From: an uncultured Lachnospiraceae bacterium
GTDB taxonomy: Bacteria > Bacillota > Clostridia > Lachnospirales > Lachnospiraceae
Assembly (NCBI GenBank): GCA_910586405.1
Contig: CAJUII010000074.1
Span: 1 to 15,429 of the forward strand
Reading direction: 5' to 3'
DNA length: 15,429 bases
Within the stretch, counting starts at the first letter, position 1; each line of letters starts with the position of its first letter. Both the position numbers and the translations under genes were made by a program. The notes beneath the pieces are model-generated. The model was not told the DNA's origin. It did not search any database and saw nothing but the letters and a program-made list of their open reading frames with translations. Shown piece after piece: positions 1-6,821 of this stretch.

Positions 1-719
1 TATTCATTCAGCGAGAGCATATATCGTATTCCCAAAACCGCTAAAATTTCCTTTGCGGTGAAAGTCTGCGGCAGACCATATTCTTGACGTTCCTCATTGG
101 TATAATCTCTTTTTCCCTCCCCGTAAAGTGCGAATTTACTGTTTGAAGAAAGGTGCTCCACCAACATATCTGCGCTCATTTCCCGCTGTTCTAGCGTCAT
201 GTCCTCCGGGTCTGCCTTACCAAAAATATCTGCTTTAAATCTAGTCAGCGCAGTTCCCGATACCGTATATGCATAACGCTGATCTGTGCCGACAGCTATC
301 TTTAATTCATTATTCAGCAGTTCTTGGTTCTCTTCAAGCTTTTTCACAACACGGTAAATCATGCTGTTTAATGTCAATTGTCGCTGACGCTCCGAGGTAT
401 AGACACCGTCATCGATCATGGTAATCACATAAGATAATTCATTATACGCCAGAATTTTACCGTTGCAGTCATATATGCTCCCTCTTGTATTTTTGTCCCT
501 GATTGTTCTCGTGATTTTTAGCTCATAATCCTGAACATATTTCTCCCCATTCACGATCTGCAAATCCCACAGACGATAGAGTAAGAGGAGCAAGAGTACG
601 GCAAAGGCAAATTGCAGTATAAAGATTCTAAGAGCGCTGCCGGACTGTTCCTGTTTTTCAATTAGCTTTCTCTCTCGGCAGGTAATTCTGTGCCGTCCGC
701 GCTTCTGAGAAAATCTCAT
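1..719 (-). CDS. Class B penicillin-binding protein (PBP2/FtsI-like), N-terminal part, runs off left edge
   Basis: Peptidoglycan transpeptidase of the high-molecular-weight class B type, anchored in the membrane with its catalytic part outside. Only the first 239 codons are in the window, and the gene continues past position 1. The start is the ATG at 717-719, preceded by AAGGAG at 729-734 with 9 nt spacing. Visible are a basic cytoplasmic head (residues 1-25), one membrane segment (about 30-50), and then the PBP dimerisation-domain signature around residues 69-91: a TRTIRDKNTRGSIYDCNGKI-type stretch, which in this family reads R-x-I-x-(A/D)-x-RG-x-I-x-D-x-NG. The transpeptidase SxxK, SxN and KTG motifs would lie beyond the window. 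It has its own promoter and two BlaI-like palindromes upstream, and a hairpin separates it from the kinase gene. Whether it is an essential PBP2 homologue or an accessory inducible (PBP2a-like) enzyme cannot be told from this part. Confidence 0.88.
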   Translation of the reverse strand, partial: MRFSQKRGRHRITCRERKLIEKQEQSGSALRIFILQFAFAVLLLLLLYRLWDLQIVNGEKYVQDYELKITRTIRDKNTRGSIYDCNGKILAYNELSYVITMIDDGVYTSERQRQLTLNSMIYRVVKKLEENQELLNNELKIAVGTDQRYAYTVSGTALTRFKADIFGKADPEDMTLEQREMSADMLVEHLSSNSKFALYGEGKRDYTNEERQEYGLPQTFTAKEILAVLGIRYMLSLNE

Positions 720-759
720 ACACGATCACTCCTTCAATGTAGAAATTTGTGTAGCCGCA

Positions 760-779
760 AATATTACGTATGTAAGATT
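760..779. promoter_or_regulatory. BlaI/MecI-like operator, proximal copy, in the PBP leader
   Basis: A second palindrome with the same arms, AATATTAC and GTAAGATT, around the centre GTAT, 71 bp nearer the PBP start. Its core TACGTATGTA fits TACAnnTGTA with one mismatch, in the half opposite to that of the distal copy. Flanking bases are also shared (a leading A and a trailing AAAA), so 26-bp segments of the two sites align without gaps. It lies downstream of the predicted transcription start, where a bound dimer could act as a roadblock or cooperate with the other site. Confidence 0.62.
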
Positions 780-830
780 CAAAACTGTACTTTTATATAG
801 ACAGGTCTTTCGACTACAACACATTTCCTA

Positions 831-850
831 AATATTACAATAGTAAGATT
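831..850. promoter_or_regulatory. BlaI/MecI-like operator, distal copy, over the PBP promoter
   Basis: Imperfect palindrome with arms AATATTAC and GTAAGATT around the 4-bp centre AATA. Its core TACAATAGTA fits the BlaI/MecI operator pattern TACAnnTGTA with one mismatch. It covers the spacer and -10 box of the PBP promoter, as MecI and BlaI sites do at mecA and blaZ. The assignment to BlaI/MecI is by similarity of the site. No blaI/blaR1-type gene is in the window. Confidence 0.62.
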
Positions 851-860
851 TAAAAGTCAA
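832..860 (-). promoter_or_regulatory. Sigma-A-type promoter of the PBP gene
   Basis: On the minus strand a TTGACT -35 box (855-860) and a TAATAT -10 box (832-837) are separated by exactly 17 bp. Transcription would start near 825 and give a 5' leader of about 105 nt before the PBP ATG at 719. The spacer and -10 box coincide with the palindrome at 831-850, so a repressor bound there would block RNA polymerase directly. The promoter lies about 30 nt downstream of the hairpin that ends the kinase gene. Confidence 0.75.
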
Positions 861-887
861 GCCCTTTTTGAAGAGTTCGCGGAACGA

Positions 888-920
888 AATCGAGTAGGGG
901 AAAACCCTTTCCCCTACTCG
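888..920 (-). terminator. Hairpin after the kinase gene, probable terminator
   Basis: A perfect inverted repeat of 13 bp, CGAGTAGGGGAAA (891-903) and its complement (908-920), with a 4-nt loop. It begins about 30 nt after the kinase stop codon in the direction of transcription. The following minus-strand bases (ATTTCGTTCC) are only moderately T-rich, so this is a weaker-than-ideal intrinsic terminator. It separates the kinase transcript from the PBP promoter. Confidence 0.6.
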
Positions 921-949
921 TGTGCATAAAAAGATTTGATATGACAAGA

Positions 950-3900
950 TTAAATATTATATGACGCTCCAAGCGCAATCAGTTCCTGAAGAGAATATAA
1001 GTGACACTTTCGCAGATTTCCAGATTTAAAATCAAACAGAAGCATTTCGTCCACCACATCACATAAACCTGGCAGATACGCAATCTCCTCCAAATTTTCA
1101 TCCAATAAGATACCGTACCGCTCCTGTGTCGTTCCCACATATTCTGTGATAATATAGGACCCTATCTGTGTCACATACGCCAGATAATCCTCCCCTGCAA
1201 GATTTTTTACCTTCTGACCTGATTTTAAATCATAAACCTCCGGTGCGCCGTGAAGCGAAGATGCAATTCTATACTTCTGGGTAAAAAATTCCTCATACAA
1301 ATCTTTTTGCGGCGCTTCTTTCTTCTCCTCTGAGATCAGCGTACCATCCTTGGCACTGTAGCACCGCACGGTTCCATCATACCAGGTCACTTCGAGCCAT
1401 GAGTCTTTTTCCTCTCTAATAAACTGCTGATCGTAAATTTGAGTTGCGTCAGGCAGCTCCAGTTCTGTCAGAAGATTTCCCTTCTGGTCATAAATCTGAA
1501 ACCCCTGAATGCAGTACAGCATAAATGTATTTCCATCGTGGCTAATTCGCGCTTCATCGTGTGGATATCTGGCATCATATGTCAATAGATGGGCATCGTT
1601 GTGTGCGTCCAATTTCAGTACACGCACTGACGGTTTATTGCGATTGCCTACTACAGCATATTCTTCTGACACAGCGACAAACTCGCATTGCTCTTGACAC
1701 AATACTTTTGACATCTGATTTGCACCTTTGTCATAAAAAGAAAAAGCGTTGTCATCCGTCGCTGTGAGTGTATGTGTTCCCCCTGCCGAAAATCCCGTAA
1801 TCAGCGCATTCTCTGTGTAAGCGATCTCCAACTCCTCCATGGTATCTGGATCAACGCGCACTAACAGACCACCGCTTGCAAGATAGATCCCTTGTGCATC
1901 TGCCTTTAAGATCAGATTGTCCTTTGTCGTATACCCGCCGATGTACGCTGCTTTTTCTACATCAATCATTCCAAACAGCGACTCTCCATTTTTACGGGCG
2001 GCAAATGCAAAATACTTCTCATAAAATCCACCTTCAAAGAGTCTGTACTCCGACGAATCATAAACAATCAAATCCTCATCTGGATTTTTTATGTCAAAAA
2101 CCATCAGACCGCCATTGGAAAAGCTGACCGCAAGCATACTTCCATCTTCATTTAATGCGAAAATGTCTCTTTGTGGATCTGCAAAGATATCATTTGCCGG
2201 CACGCTTAAATGCTGTCCGCCAAAAGAACAAACTGCAATCTGTTCCCCGTTCACTGCATTGTATATCATTGCCTGATCTGCATCTCGGTCAACCGCGGCG
2301 ACTACCTTTTTATCTGCGGATATCGTGAGCGTGGTCGCTGTTTCCCCTGTCCACATCACCGTTCCTTCTTCTAGGTCATATCCTGTAATGCCTGTATCTC
2401 CTGCATATACAACGTGTGTCTCATCCATAAATACACAGTCCGACAGTGCACTTTGTTGTGTTGGCAGCCTGGCAATCTGCTGACAGTTTTCCAGATCATA
2501 TACAGCGATCTCGTATGCGTAGACAACTGCTGCCTGTGTCCCTTTCGGAGACATCACAATATCAAATGGCGCACCTGGCAACTCTATTGTATCAACATCC
2601 TTAAAGCCCTCTGCCAAGTCATATACGCCCAGCGCATCGGTCAATGCCTTCTGAGCCTGTGCAGTCACGGGCGCTTCCAAAATACTCTTTCCCAGCGGAA
2701 TCGCCTGCATCGCCTGACTAACTGCCTCGGAGATCTTCCCCTCAGCGAGTGCGTTTGCCGAATATTCAGCCAATGTGAGTGCAGCCTGCCGGTTTTCAAG
2801 CTGCTTTAATCCTACAAATGTACTGCCGCCGCCTGCCAGAAATAATCCTGTAAGTCCTGCGGCAACAAGAAGCTTATGCCTTTTGTGCCGCACTGTTCTT
2901 ACATCCTTAGCATGAAGCGTCTGGAAAGCTTCCAACATTTCAGCCGCGGTCTGATAACGATCATATGGCTGAATTGCCATCGCCTTCTGCAAGATTAAGG
3001 ACACAGCTTTGCTACATACTTCTGGGCCTAACGGGACAACATCCCTTGCATCCTGTGCCGGGCGCTGTCCTGATATCATGTGATAGAGCGTTGCTCCAAG
3101 ACAGTAGATATCCGAACGGACATCGAGGAGGATACCCTTTTTACCTTCCGTAGTCGTTTTGTCTTCAGAACCACTTACTTTTGCACTCTGTTCCTCATAT
3201 TGTGTGCTGTCCTGATTCATCGCTTCTATCTGTGTTGCAAACGCTGTATCCTCCCCAGACTGCACTTCACCCACTATGTCATATTCCGTCTGTGTTACCT
3301 GTGTCGCGCACTCCTCTGCCTGTGTATCCTCCACTAAATCATCTATGGACGATACTGCGGTGACATCCTCCTCTACAGTGGAACGAGACGTTTCCTTTTT
3401 ATGCTGCGTCTCAATGATACTGCCCGCAGAAGCAGGTTTATTTCTGCTGATGTAATCTGCCCCGTAGTGCTCTGGCGACGCATACCCTCTGCTGAATCCT
3501 ACTCTGACTGCACCATCCTCACCCAATGCCAGCGCAATGTTAAAATCAATCAGACATACATCTCCATTTGGTTTCAGCATAATATTGGCGGGTTTGATAT
3601 CCCCGTGTAAAATGCCATGTGGCGACTGATTGTGCAGATATACCAATGCCTCTAATAACTGGCATGCCCACTGGATCATCTGGGGCTGTGCGGGAAGCTG
3701 CCCTCTTGCCAGCAGCTTGTCCAAACTCTCACCCTCGATGTAATCCATCACCGTATATACCACACCATCCTCTGGCACAAAGTCATAAACATGCGGTATA
3801 TAGGTATGACTAAGATTTTTCAGTATATCAACTTCACGCCGCAGCTTCTCTTCCTTAACACGCAAGCTGCGTTTATCTGCTTTCAGGATTATTTTCTTTT

Positions 3901-3994
3901 TCAGTCGTATATGTTCCCCCAGGTATACGACACCACCGCCTCCGGCACCAATTTCTTTTCCAAGTTCATACACTCCTGCTATTCTTTTGGACAT
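950..3994 (-). CDS. Membrane Ser/Thr protein kinase with C-terminal beta-propeller-like sensor region
   Basis: Hanks-type protein kinase, 1014 residues. The kinase domain has a glycine loop (residues 16-21), the ATP-binding lysine K38, helix-C glutamate E54, catalytic loop H130-G131-D132 with K134 and N137, metal-binding D150-F-N, an APE-like ASPE at 172-175, D295 and R346. The catalytic-loop Arg is Gly (non-RD) and DFG is DFN. An acidic insertion of about 110 residues (180-290) separates the ASPE from the D295 helix and contains six TQ dipeptides. A basic stretch (366-373) and one membrane helix (about 374-396) follow, so the rest probably lies outside the cell. Residues about 400-435 look helical. 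About 465-1014 hold repeated strands of the VYDL-x-x-G-x type (WD40/PQQ-like), indicating a propeller in place of the PASTA repeats of PrkC. The ATG at 3994 has AGAGGT at 4003-4008 and overlaps the end of the 59-residue gene. The neighbouring PP2C and FHA genes are likely partners. Confidence 0.9.
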   Translation of the reverse strand: MSKRIAGVYELGKEIGAGGGGVVYLGEHIRLKKKIILKADKRSLRVKEEKLRREVDILKNLSHTYIPHVYDFVPEDGVVYTVMDYIEGESLDKLLARGQLPAQPQMIQWACQLLEALVYLHNQSPHGILHGDIKPANIMLKPNGDVCLIDFNIALALGEDGAVRVGFSRGYASPEHYGADYISRNKPASAGSIIETQHKKETSRSTVEEDVTAVSSIDDLVEDTQAEECATQVTQTEYDIVGEVQSGEDTAFATQIEAMNQDSTQYEEQSAKVSGSEDKTTTEGKKGILLDVRSDIYCLGATLYHMISGQRPAQDARDVVPLGPEVCSKAVSLILQKAMAIQPYDRYQTAAEMLEAFQTLHAKDVRTVRHKRHKLLVAAGLTGLFLAGGGSTFVGLKQLENRQAALTLAEYSANALAEGKISEAVSQAMQAIPLGKSILEAPVTAQAQKALTDALGVYDLAEGFKDVDTIELPGAPFDIVMSPKGTQAAVVYAYEIAVYDLENCQQIARLPTQQSALSDCVFMDETHVVYAGDTGITGYDLEEGTVMWTGETATTLTISADKKVVAAVDRDADQAMIYNAVNGEQIAVCSFGGQHLSVPANDIFADPQRDIFALNEDGSMLAVSFSNGGLMVFDIKNPDEDLIVYDSSEYRLFEGGFYEKYFAFAARKNGESLFGMIDVEKAAYIGGYTTKDNLILKADAQGIYLASGGLLVRVDPDTMEELEIAYTENALITGFSAGGTHTLTATDDNAFSFYDKGANQMSKVLCQEQCEFVAVSEEYAVVGNRNKPSVRVLKLDAHNDAHLLTYDARYPHDEARISHDGNTFMLYCIQGFQIYDQKGNLLTELELPDATQIYDQQFIREEKDSWLEVTWYDGTVRCYSAKDGTLISEEKKEAPQKDLYEEFFTQKYRIASSLHGAPEVYDLKSGQKVKNLAGEDYLAYVTQIGSYIITEYVGTTQERYGILLDENLEEIAYLPGLCDVVDEMLLFDFKSGNLRKCHLYSLQELIALGASYNI

Positions 3995-4158
3995 GTCTTC
4001 TTACCTCTTATTTTCCCATACTCCTGTTCTAACCTGTCTCTGAGTGCCCTGCCGGTCAGCGTAAAAACAATGACGCTCAACATCCCTAGCACCCCTGCTG
4101 CTGCCATCACTGCAATTCCGCCATAAAACAACCATTCACTTCCCGATAATCCCAACAT
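3979..4158 (-). CDS. Small membrane protein (59 aa) preceding the kinase
   Basis: Not a family I recognise. It is 59 residues long with one membrane segment (about residues 9-34, rich in Ala, Gly, Val and Leu), followed by a charged tail (residues 37-59) with several Arg, Lys and Glu. The start is the ATG at 4156-4158, because AAGGGAG sits at 4165-4171 with 6 nt spacing. The open frame continues upstream to 4299, but that would cross the divergent promoter and the start of the plus-strand gene. Its 3' end overlaps the kinase start by 16 nt, which suggests translational coupling and perhaps physical association with the kinase in the membrane. Confidence 0.68.
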   Translation of the reverse strand: MLGLSGSEWLFYGGIAVMAAAGVLGMLSVIVFTLTGRALRDRLEQEYGKIRGKKTCPKE

Positions 4159-4164
4159 TCTCAA

Positions 4165-4171
4165 CTCCCTT
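4165..4171 (-). promoter_or_regulatory. Ribosome binding site fixing the start of the 59-aa gene
   Basis: AAGGGAG on the minus strand, 6 nt before the ATG at 4156-4158. No comparable site serves the longer frame that opens at 4299. Confidence 0.7.
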
Positions 4172-4177
4172 CTAGGC

Positions 4178-4206
4178 TTGACAATCTGCTCCAAATCACA
4201 TACAAT
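4178..4206 (+). promoter_or_regulatory. Sigma-A-type promoter of the plus-strand prepilin peptidase fragment gene
   Basis: Perfect -35 box TTGACA (4178-4183), 17-bp spacer, and -10 box TACAAT (4201-4206), which differs from consensus at one base. Transcription would start near 4213, about 25 nt before the ATG at 4238. AGAGG at 4228-4232 serves as ribosome binding site. This is the strongest promoter match in the window, and it gives the only plus-strand gene expression independent of the Tad operon. Confidence 0.75.
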
Positions 4207-4237
4207 TTTAGTATTAAGATATTTATGAGAGGTTGTT

Positions 4238-4726
4238 ATGTCTGATTTTACTTTTTTTATTACACTTCTTTTCAGTACGATTTTGTTTGGTGCGATCATA
4301 GGCGCCTACTACGGAACTGCGCAATACCGTATTCAATTCGGACTGCCTCTCGTAACCGCTGACTGTATCTGCCCATCCTGTCGGCATCGCCTTTCCCTTT
4401 GTCATCAAATCCCTATTGTCAGTTATATTTTGTTAAAAGGAAAATGCCATTATTGTCATACCCCAATCCCTATCCGCTATCCCCTGACTGAAGGTCTATT
4501 TCTTGGATGGTATGTTCTTACCTACTGTCTTTTTCATCGCTTCCCCTTCATCTATCTTGCTCTGTGGTATCTCTTTGTCTGTATAATGCTGATTGCAAGA
4601 AGCAGGAGACAACTCCATCCGCTTGTCAAAGGTCTTGCCATCATGACTGCATATCACTTCACCATCAGTCTGTTATACATAGCTGTCTATGCTGCATCCT
4701 ACGGAACGCTTCTGCTGCCAAAATAA
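4238..4726 (+). CDS. Stand-alone N-terminal (DiS_P_DiS) domain of a prepilin peptidase
   Basis: 162-residue membrane protein matching the N-terminal half of type IV prepilin peptidases (PilD/GspO type). After a first membrane segment (about 5-25) comes a zinc-type four-cysteine loop, C45-x2-C48 and C70-x2-C73, with family-typical PxxSYxxLxGxC and PxxxRYPxxE stretches between and after. In bifunctional enzymes this domain is linked to N-methylation of the mature pilin. Two or three further hydrophobic segments follow (about 85-120 and 132-156). The protein ends at residue 162 without the aspartates of the A24 protease: there is no GxGD. That half is encoded separately at 8151-8813. The gene is the only one on the plus strand, has its own strong promoter, and converges on the phosphatase gene with 16 nt between stops. 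Confidence 0.82.
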   Translation: MSDFTFFITLLFSTILFGAIIGAYYGTAQYRIQFGLPLVTADCICPSCRHRLSLCHQIPIVSYILLKGKCHYCHTPIPIRYPLTEGLFLGWYVLTYCLFHRFPFIYLALWYLFVCIMLIARSRRQLHPLVKGLAIMTAYHFTISLLYIAVYAASYGTLLLPK

Positions 4727-4742
4727 CCTGACCATTACAATG

Positions 4743-5474
4743 CTATAGTACATACAACAAAATACAGGAAATATTATCTCTCTCCCCTCTTGCTGTAACC
4801 AATTGAACAATCCAGTTATTTACGGCCTCGATCTCTTTCTGCGACCGCAGTTTTGTCCGTAGCGCATCCACATCCTCATATCTTAGATTTTTAAACAAAC
4901 CATCTGTTCCCAGCATGAACAAGTTTCCTTTATGTAAAACACCCTCGCTCTTATTCAGCCACAAATTCCTTGTCTTACCTATATAATTTGACAGATAGGA
5001 TTGAATTTTCCCTTCGCTTTTCTTTTGGACCACTTCATCCACAGTCAGTTGATGTATACCATCCTCCACCACGCAAACTCTGCTGTCTCCCACGTGAAAA
5101 ATAAAATATTTCATATCCAGCAGCAGCAGCAGTGACATCGTACAGCCAATCGTAACACGGTGCCCCTCCTGATATTCACACACCAGCTCATTCAGCTCAT
5201 ATAGTGTCTCCTCCATATCATCCTGCAAATCCTTTTGCGAGAGCGTATGAAATCTTCTTTCCATATTGAGAAACCAATTCCGCACGCCATCTGTGACAAG
5301 TTTTGACGCCAGTTCACTCATCTCAAAGCTACCAATGCCATCACACACACATGCCACCGCAAACATCCCATCTTTGCTGCCCGCAGTCATACACAATGCC
5401 CGATCCTGATTTTTTTTTCTATAATTTCCTCTGATGCTCTGACAGCTTGACAATAATTTTCTTTTCACTTTCAT
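4743..5474 (-). CDS. PP2C-family Ser/Thr protein phosphatase
   Basis: Metal-dependent (PPM) phosphatase of 243 residues, the usual length for bacterial PrpC/Stp-type enzymes, with no membrane segment. All core motifs are visible in order: R-x-x-NQD (D24), CDGIG (D45, G46), GCTMS (110-114), HVGDSR (D130), LGTDGLF (D191) and ERDNISC (D233). These aspartates hold the two or three Mn/Mg ions. It is expected to remove phosphate from phospho-Thr/Ser on the kinase and its targets. The gene starts 7 nt after the FHA gene, with AGGAG overlapping that junction, and it is the last gene of the long minus-strand operon. The cognate kinase lies beyond the plus-strand gene. Confidence 0.93.
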   Translation of the reverse strand: MKVKRKLLSSCQSIRGNYRKKNQDRALCMTAGSKDGMFAVACVCDGIGSFEMSELASKLVTDGVRNWFLNMERRFHTLSQKDLQDDMEETLYELNELVCEYQEGHRVTIGCTMSLLLLLDMKYFIFHVGDSRVCVVEDGIHQLTVDEVVQKKSEGKIQSYLSNYIGKTRNLWLNKSEGVLHKGNLFMLGTDGLFKNLRYEDVDALRTKLRSQKEIEAVNNWIVQLVTARGERDNISCILLYVL

Positions 5475-5481
5475 TTAGCTC

Positions 5482-6810
5482 CTAACAGACCTGATAAACA
5501 ATACCATACTTTTGCGTAATGGTAATTCGGTCTCCTGTATGTAAAAGATATCTGCGGTTTGGAAGCAGCTCTTCATTATTCAAATATGTGTGATTTTTGG
5601 ATTCCAAATCAATGATATACACATCCTCTCCTGACAGCTCAAATCTGGCATGTCTGCGTCCGATAAAGGTCAGTGACATATCAAAATTAAAATCAGCACT
5701 AAGCTTGCCCGTCTTATCATAACGCCCTATAACTGCATATCCTTTACGGATATCAAGATCAATCACATTCGGAATATTATCAACCTGTGCCCGCTCTAGT
5801 CTTAGTCGAAGTATGCCAGACAAATCTTCTACGTCGTCGCTGATCTCTGTATTGTAATCCTCTGCTGCACTATTCTGCTGTTTTTCCGCAAATGTCTCCA
5901 CGTGTCTTTCATTCTCCAGCGCTGCCATGATATTGGGCGCACCTATACGATCCTGATTGCCTGGTTCGCTGAGAGCAAACGCATCCTTTTTGTTCTTTTT
6001 GTCACTGCCAAGCAGTCTGCCGAAAAAATTTTGCTTTTCTTTTTTTGCTGTTTTCTTATCAGGACCTTTCTCATTCTCGCCAAAAAGCCCTTCCCCAATC
6101 GAATTTACTAATTTATTTTCTTTATACGCTTTGTCTACTTCTGCCTCTATCTCTACTGACTGTGATACGCTTTTTTCGATCGGCGGTGGAGAGGGCACTG
6201 TTGTTGGCGCTGGTATCTGTCTAGTTACCTGAACAGGCGCAGCGCCCTTGTTCCCTGTTGGCATTTCTTCCTTTTTTAAATTCTCTTTGACCAGATCTGC
6301 AAATACCGTGATCGAAGCATCCTTCCCGATAATGCACCGCAGCAGTGTCGCAATGTACGCCTCATCATCCTGCAAGGTTACACAAGCAACCAAGTCACGG
6401 AAAAACTGCAATACCTCCTCTTCTGACTGTATCCTGTCTGTGTATGGCATATAAATATATCGAACAGTCAAGTTACTCTGGTCTACCATTATGTAATTGC
6501 GGTCTAAATAGATATTATGAAAATCAAGAAACCAGTCTGCACAGTCCACATATGGCAGCAGCAGTTGATATAACAGCTTATCCAATTCATGTTTATTCAT
6601 CTGTAATGCCATATATGCCAGCCGGATTCCTCCAAGAATTTCATAACGCAGCTGTACCTCATTATCAATACTTACCAAACGTATCGGCAGTAAAAACGAC
6701 GGACAGTCATACCGAATCACGTTGATTGCGATCAAGTCCAATCTTTTTCTATTCTCGACCACAACGGATGCATAATTTTTGTTGGCAATCATCACTTCAT
6801 TTAACATCAT
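5482..6810 (-). CDS. DUF6382-like protein with C-terminal FHA domain
   Basis: 442 residues, soluble. Residues 1 to about 175 form a compact region like the DUF6382 domain that precedes FHA domains in Clostridia. Residues about 180-350 are a low-complexity linker with Pro-rich (200-210) and Lys-rich (251-276) parts. Residues about 358-441 are an FHA domain, a phospho-threonine reader: G362-R363 on the first loop, G384-R-R-H387 where the family usually has S-x-x-H, and S-K-N406-H407-T-Y-L-N where NG is usual. The fold signature is clear, but two of the usual phosphate-contacting or loop positions are changed. AGGGG precedes the start. The gene lies between the WG-repeat and phosphatase genes, and the likely ligands are phosphorylated forms of the kinase or its targets (inference). 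Confidence 0.85.
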   Translation of the reverse strand: MMLNEVMIANKNYASVVVENRKRLDLIAINVIRYDCPSFLLPIRLVSIDNEVQLRYEILGGIRLAYMALQMNKHELDKLLYQLLLPYVDCADWFLDFHNIYLDRNYIMVDQSNLTVRYIYMPYTDRIQSEEEVLQFFRDLVACVTLQDDEAYIATLLRCIIGKDASITVFADLVKENLKKEEMPTGNKGAAPVQVTRQIPAPTTVPSPPPIEKSVSQSVEIEAEVDKAYKENKLVNSIGEGLFGENEKGPDKKTAKKEKQNFFGRLLGSDKKNKKDAFALSEPGNQDRIGAPNIMAALENERHVETFAEKQQNSAAEDYNTEISDDVEDLSGILRLRLERAQVDNIPNVIDLDIRKGYAVIGRYDKTGKLSADFNFDMSLTFIGRRHARFELSGEDVYIIDLESKNHTYLNNEELLPNRRYLLHTGDRITITQKYGIVYQVC

Positions 6811-6821
6811 TTTTTCCCCTG

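Noticed and set aside
4159..4299. N-terminal extension of the 59-residue protein to 106 residues
   Set aside because: It would cross the strong divergent promoter and the start of the plus-strand gene, and a good ribosome binding site marks the internal ATG at 4158.
4159..4330. Minus-strand promoter for the 59-aa gene and kinase
   Set aside because: A promoter is expected here, but I see no -35/-10 pair with acceptable spacing on this strand, so I do not call one.
4727..4742. Terminator between the convergent prepilin-peptidase fragment and phosphatase genes
   Set aside because: Only 16 nt separate the stops, and I found no stem-loop with a T-run on either strand around it.
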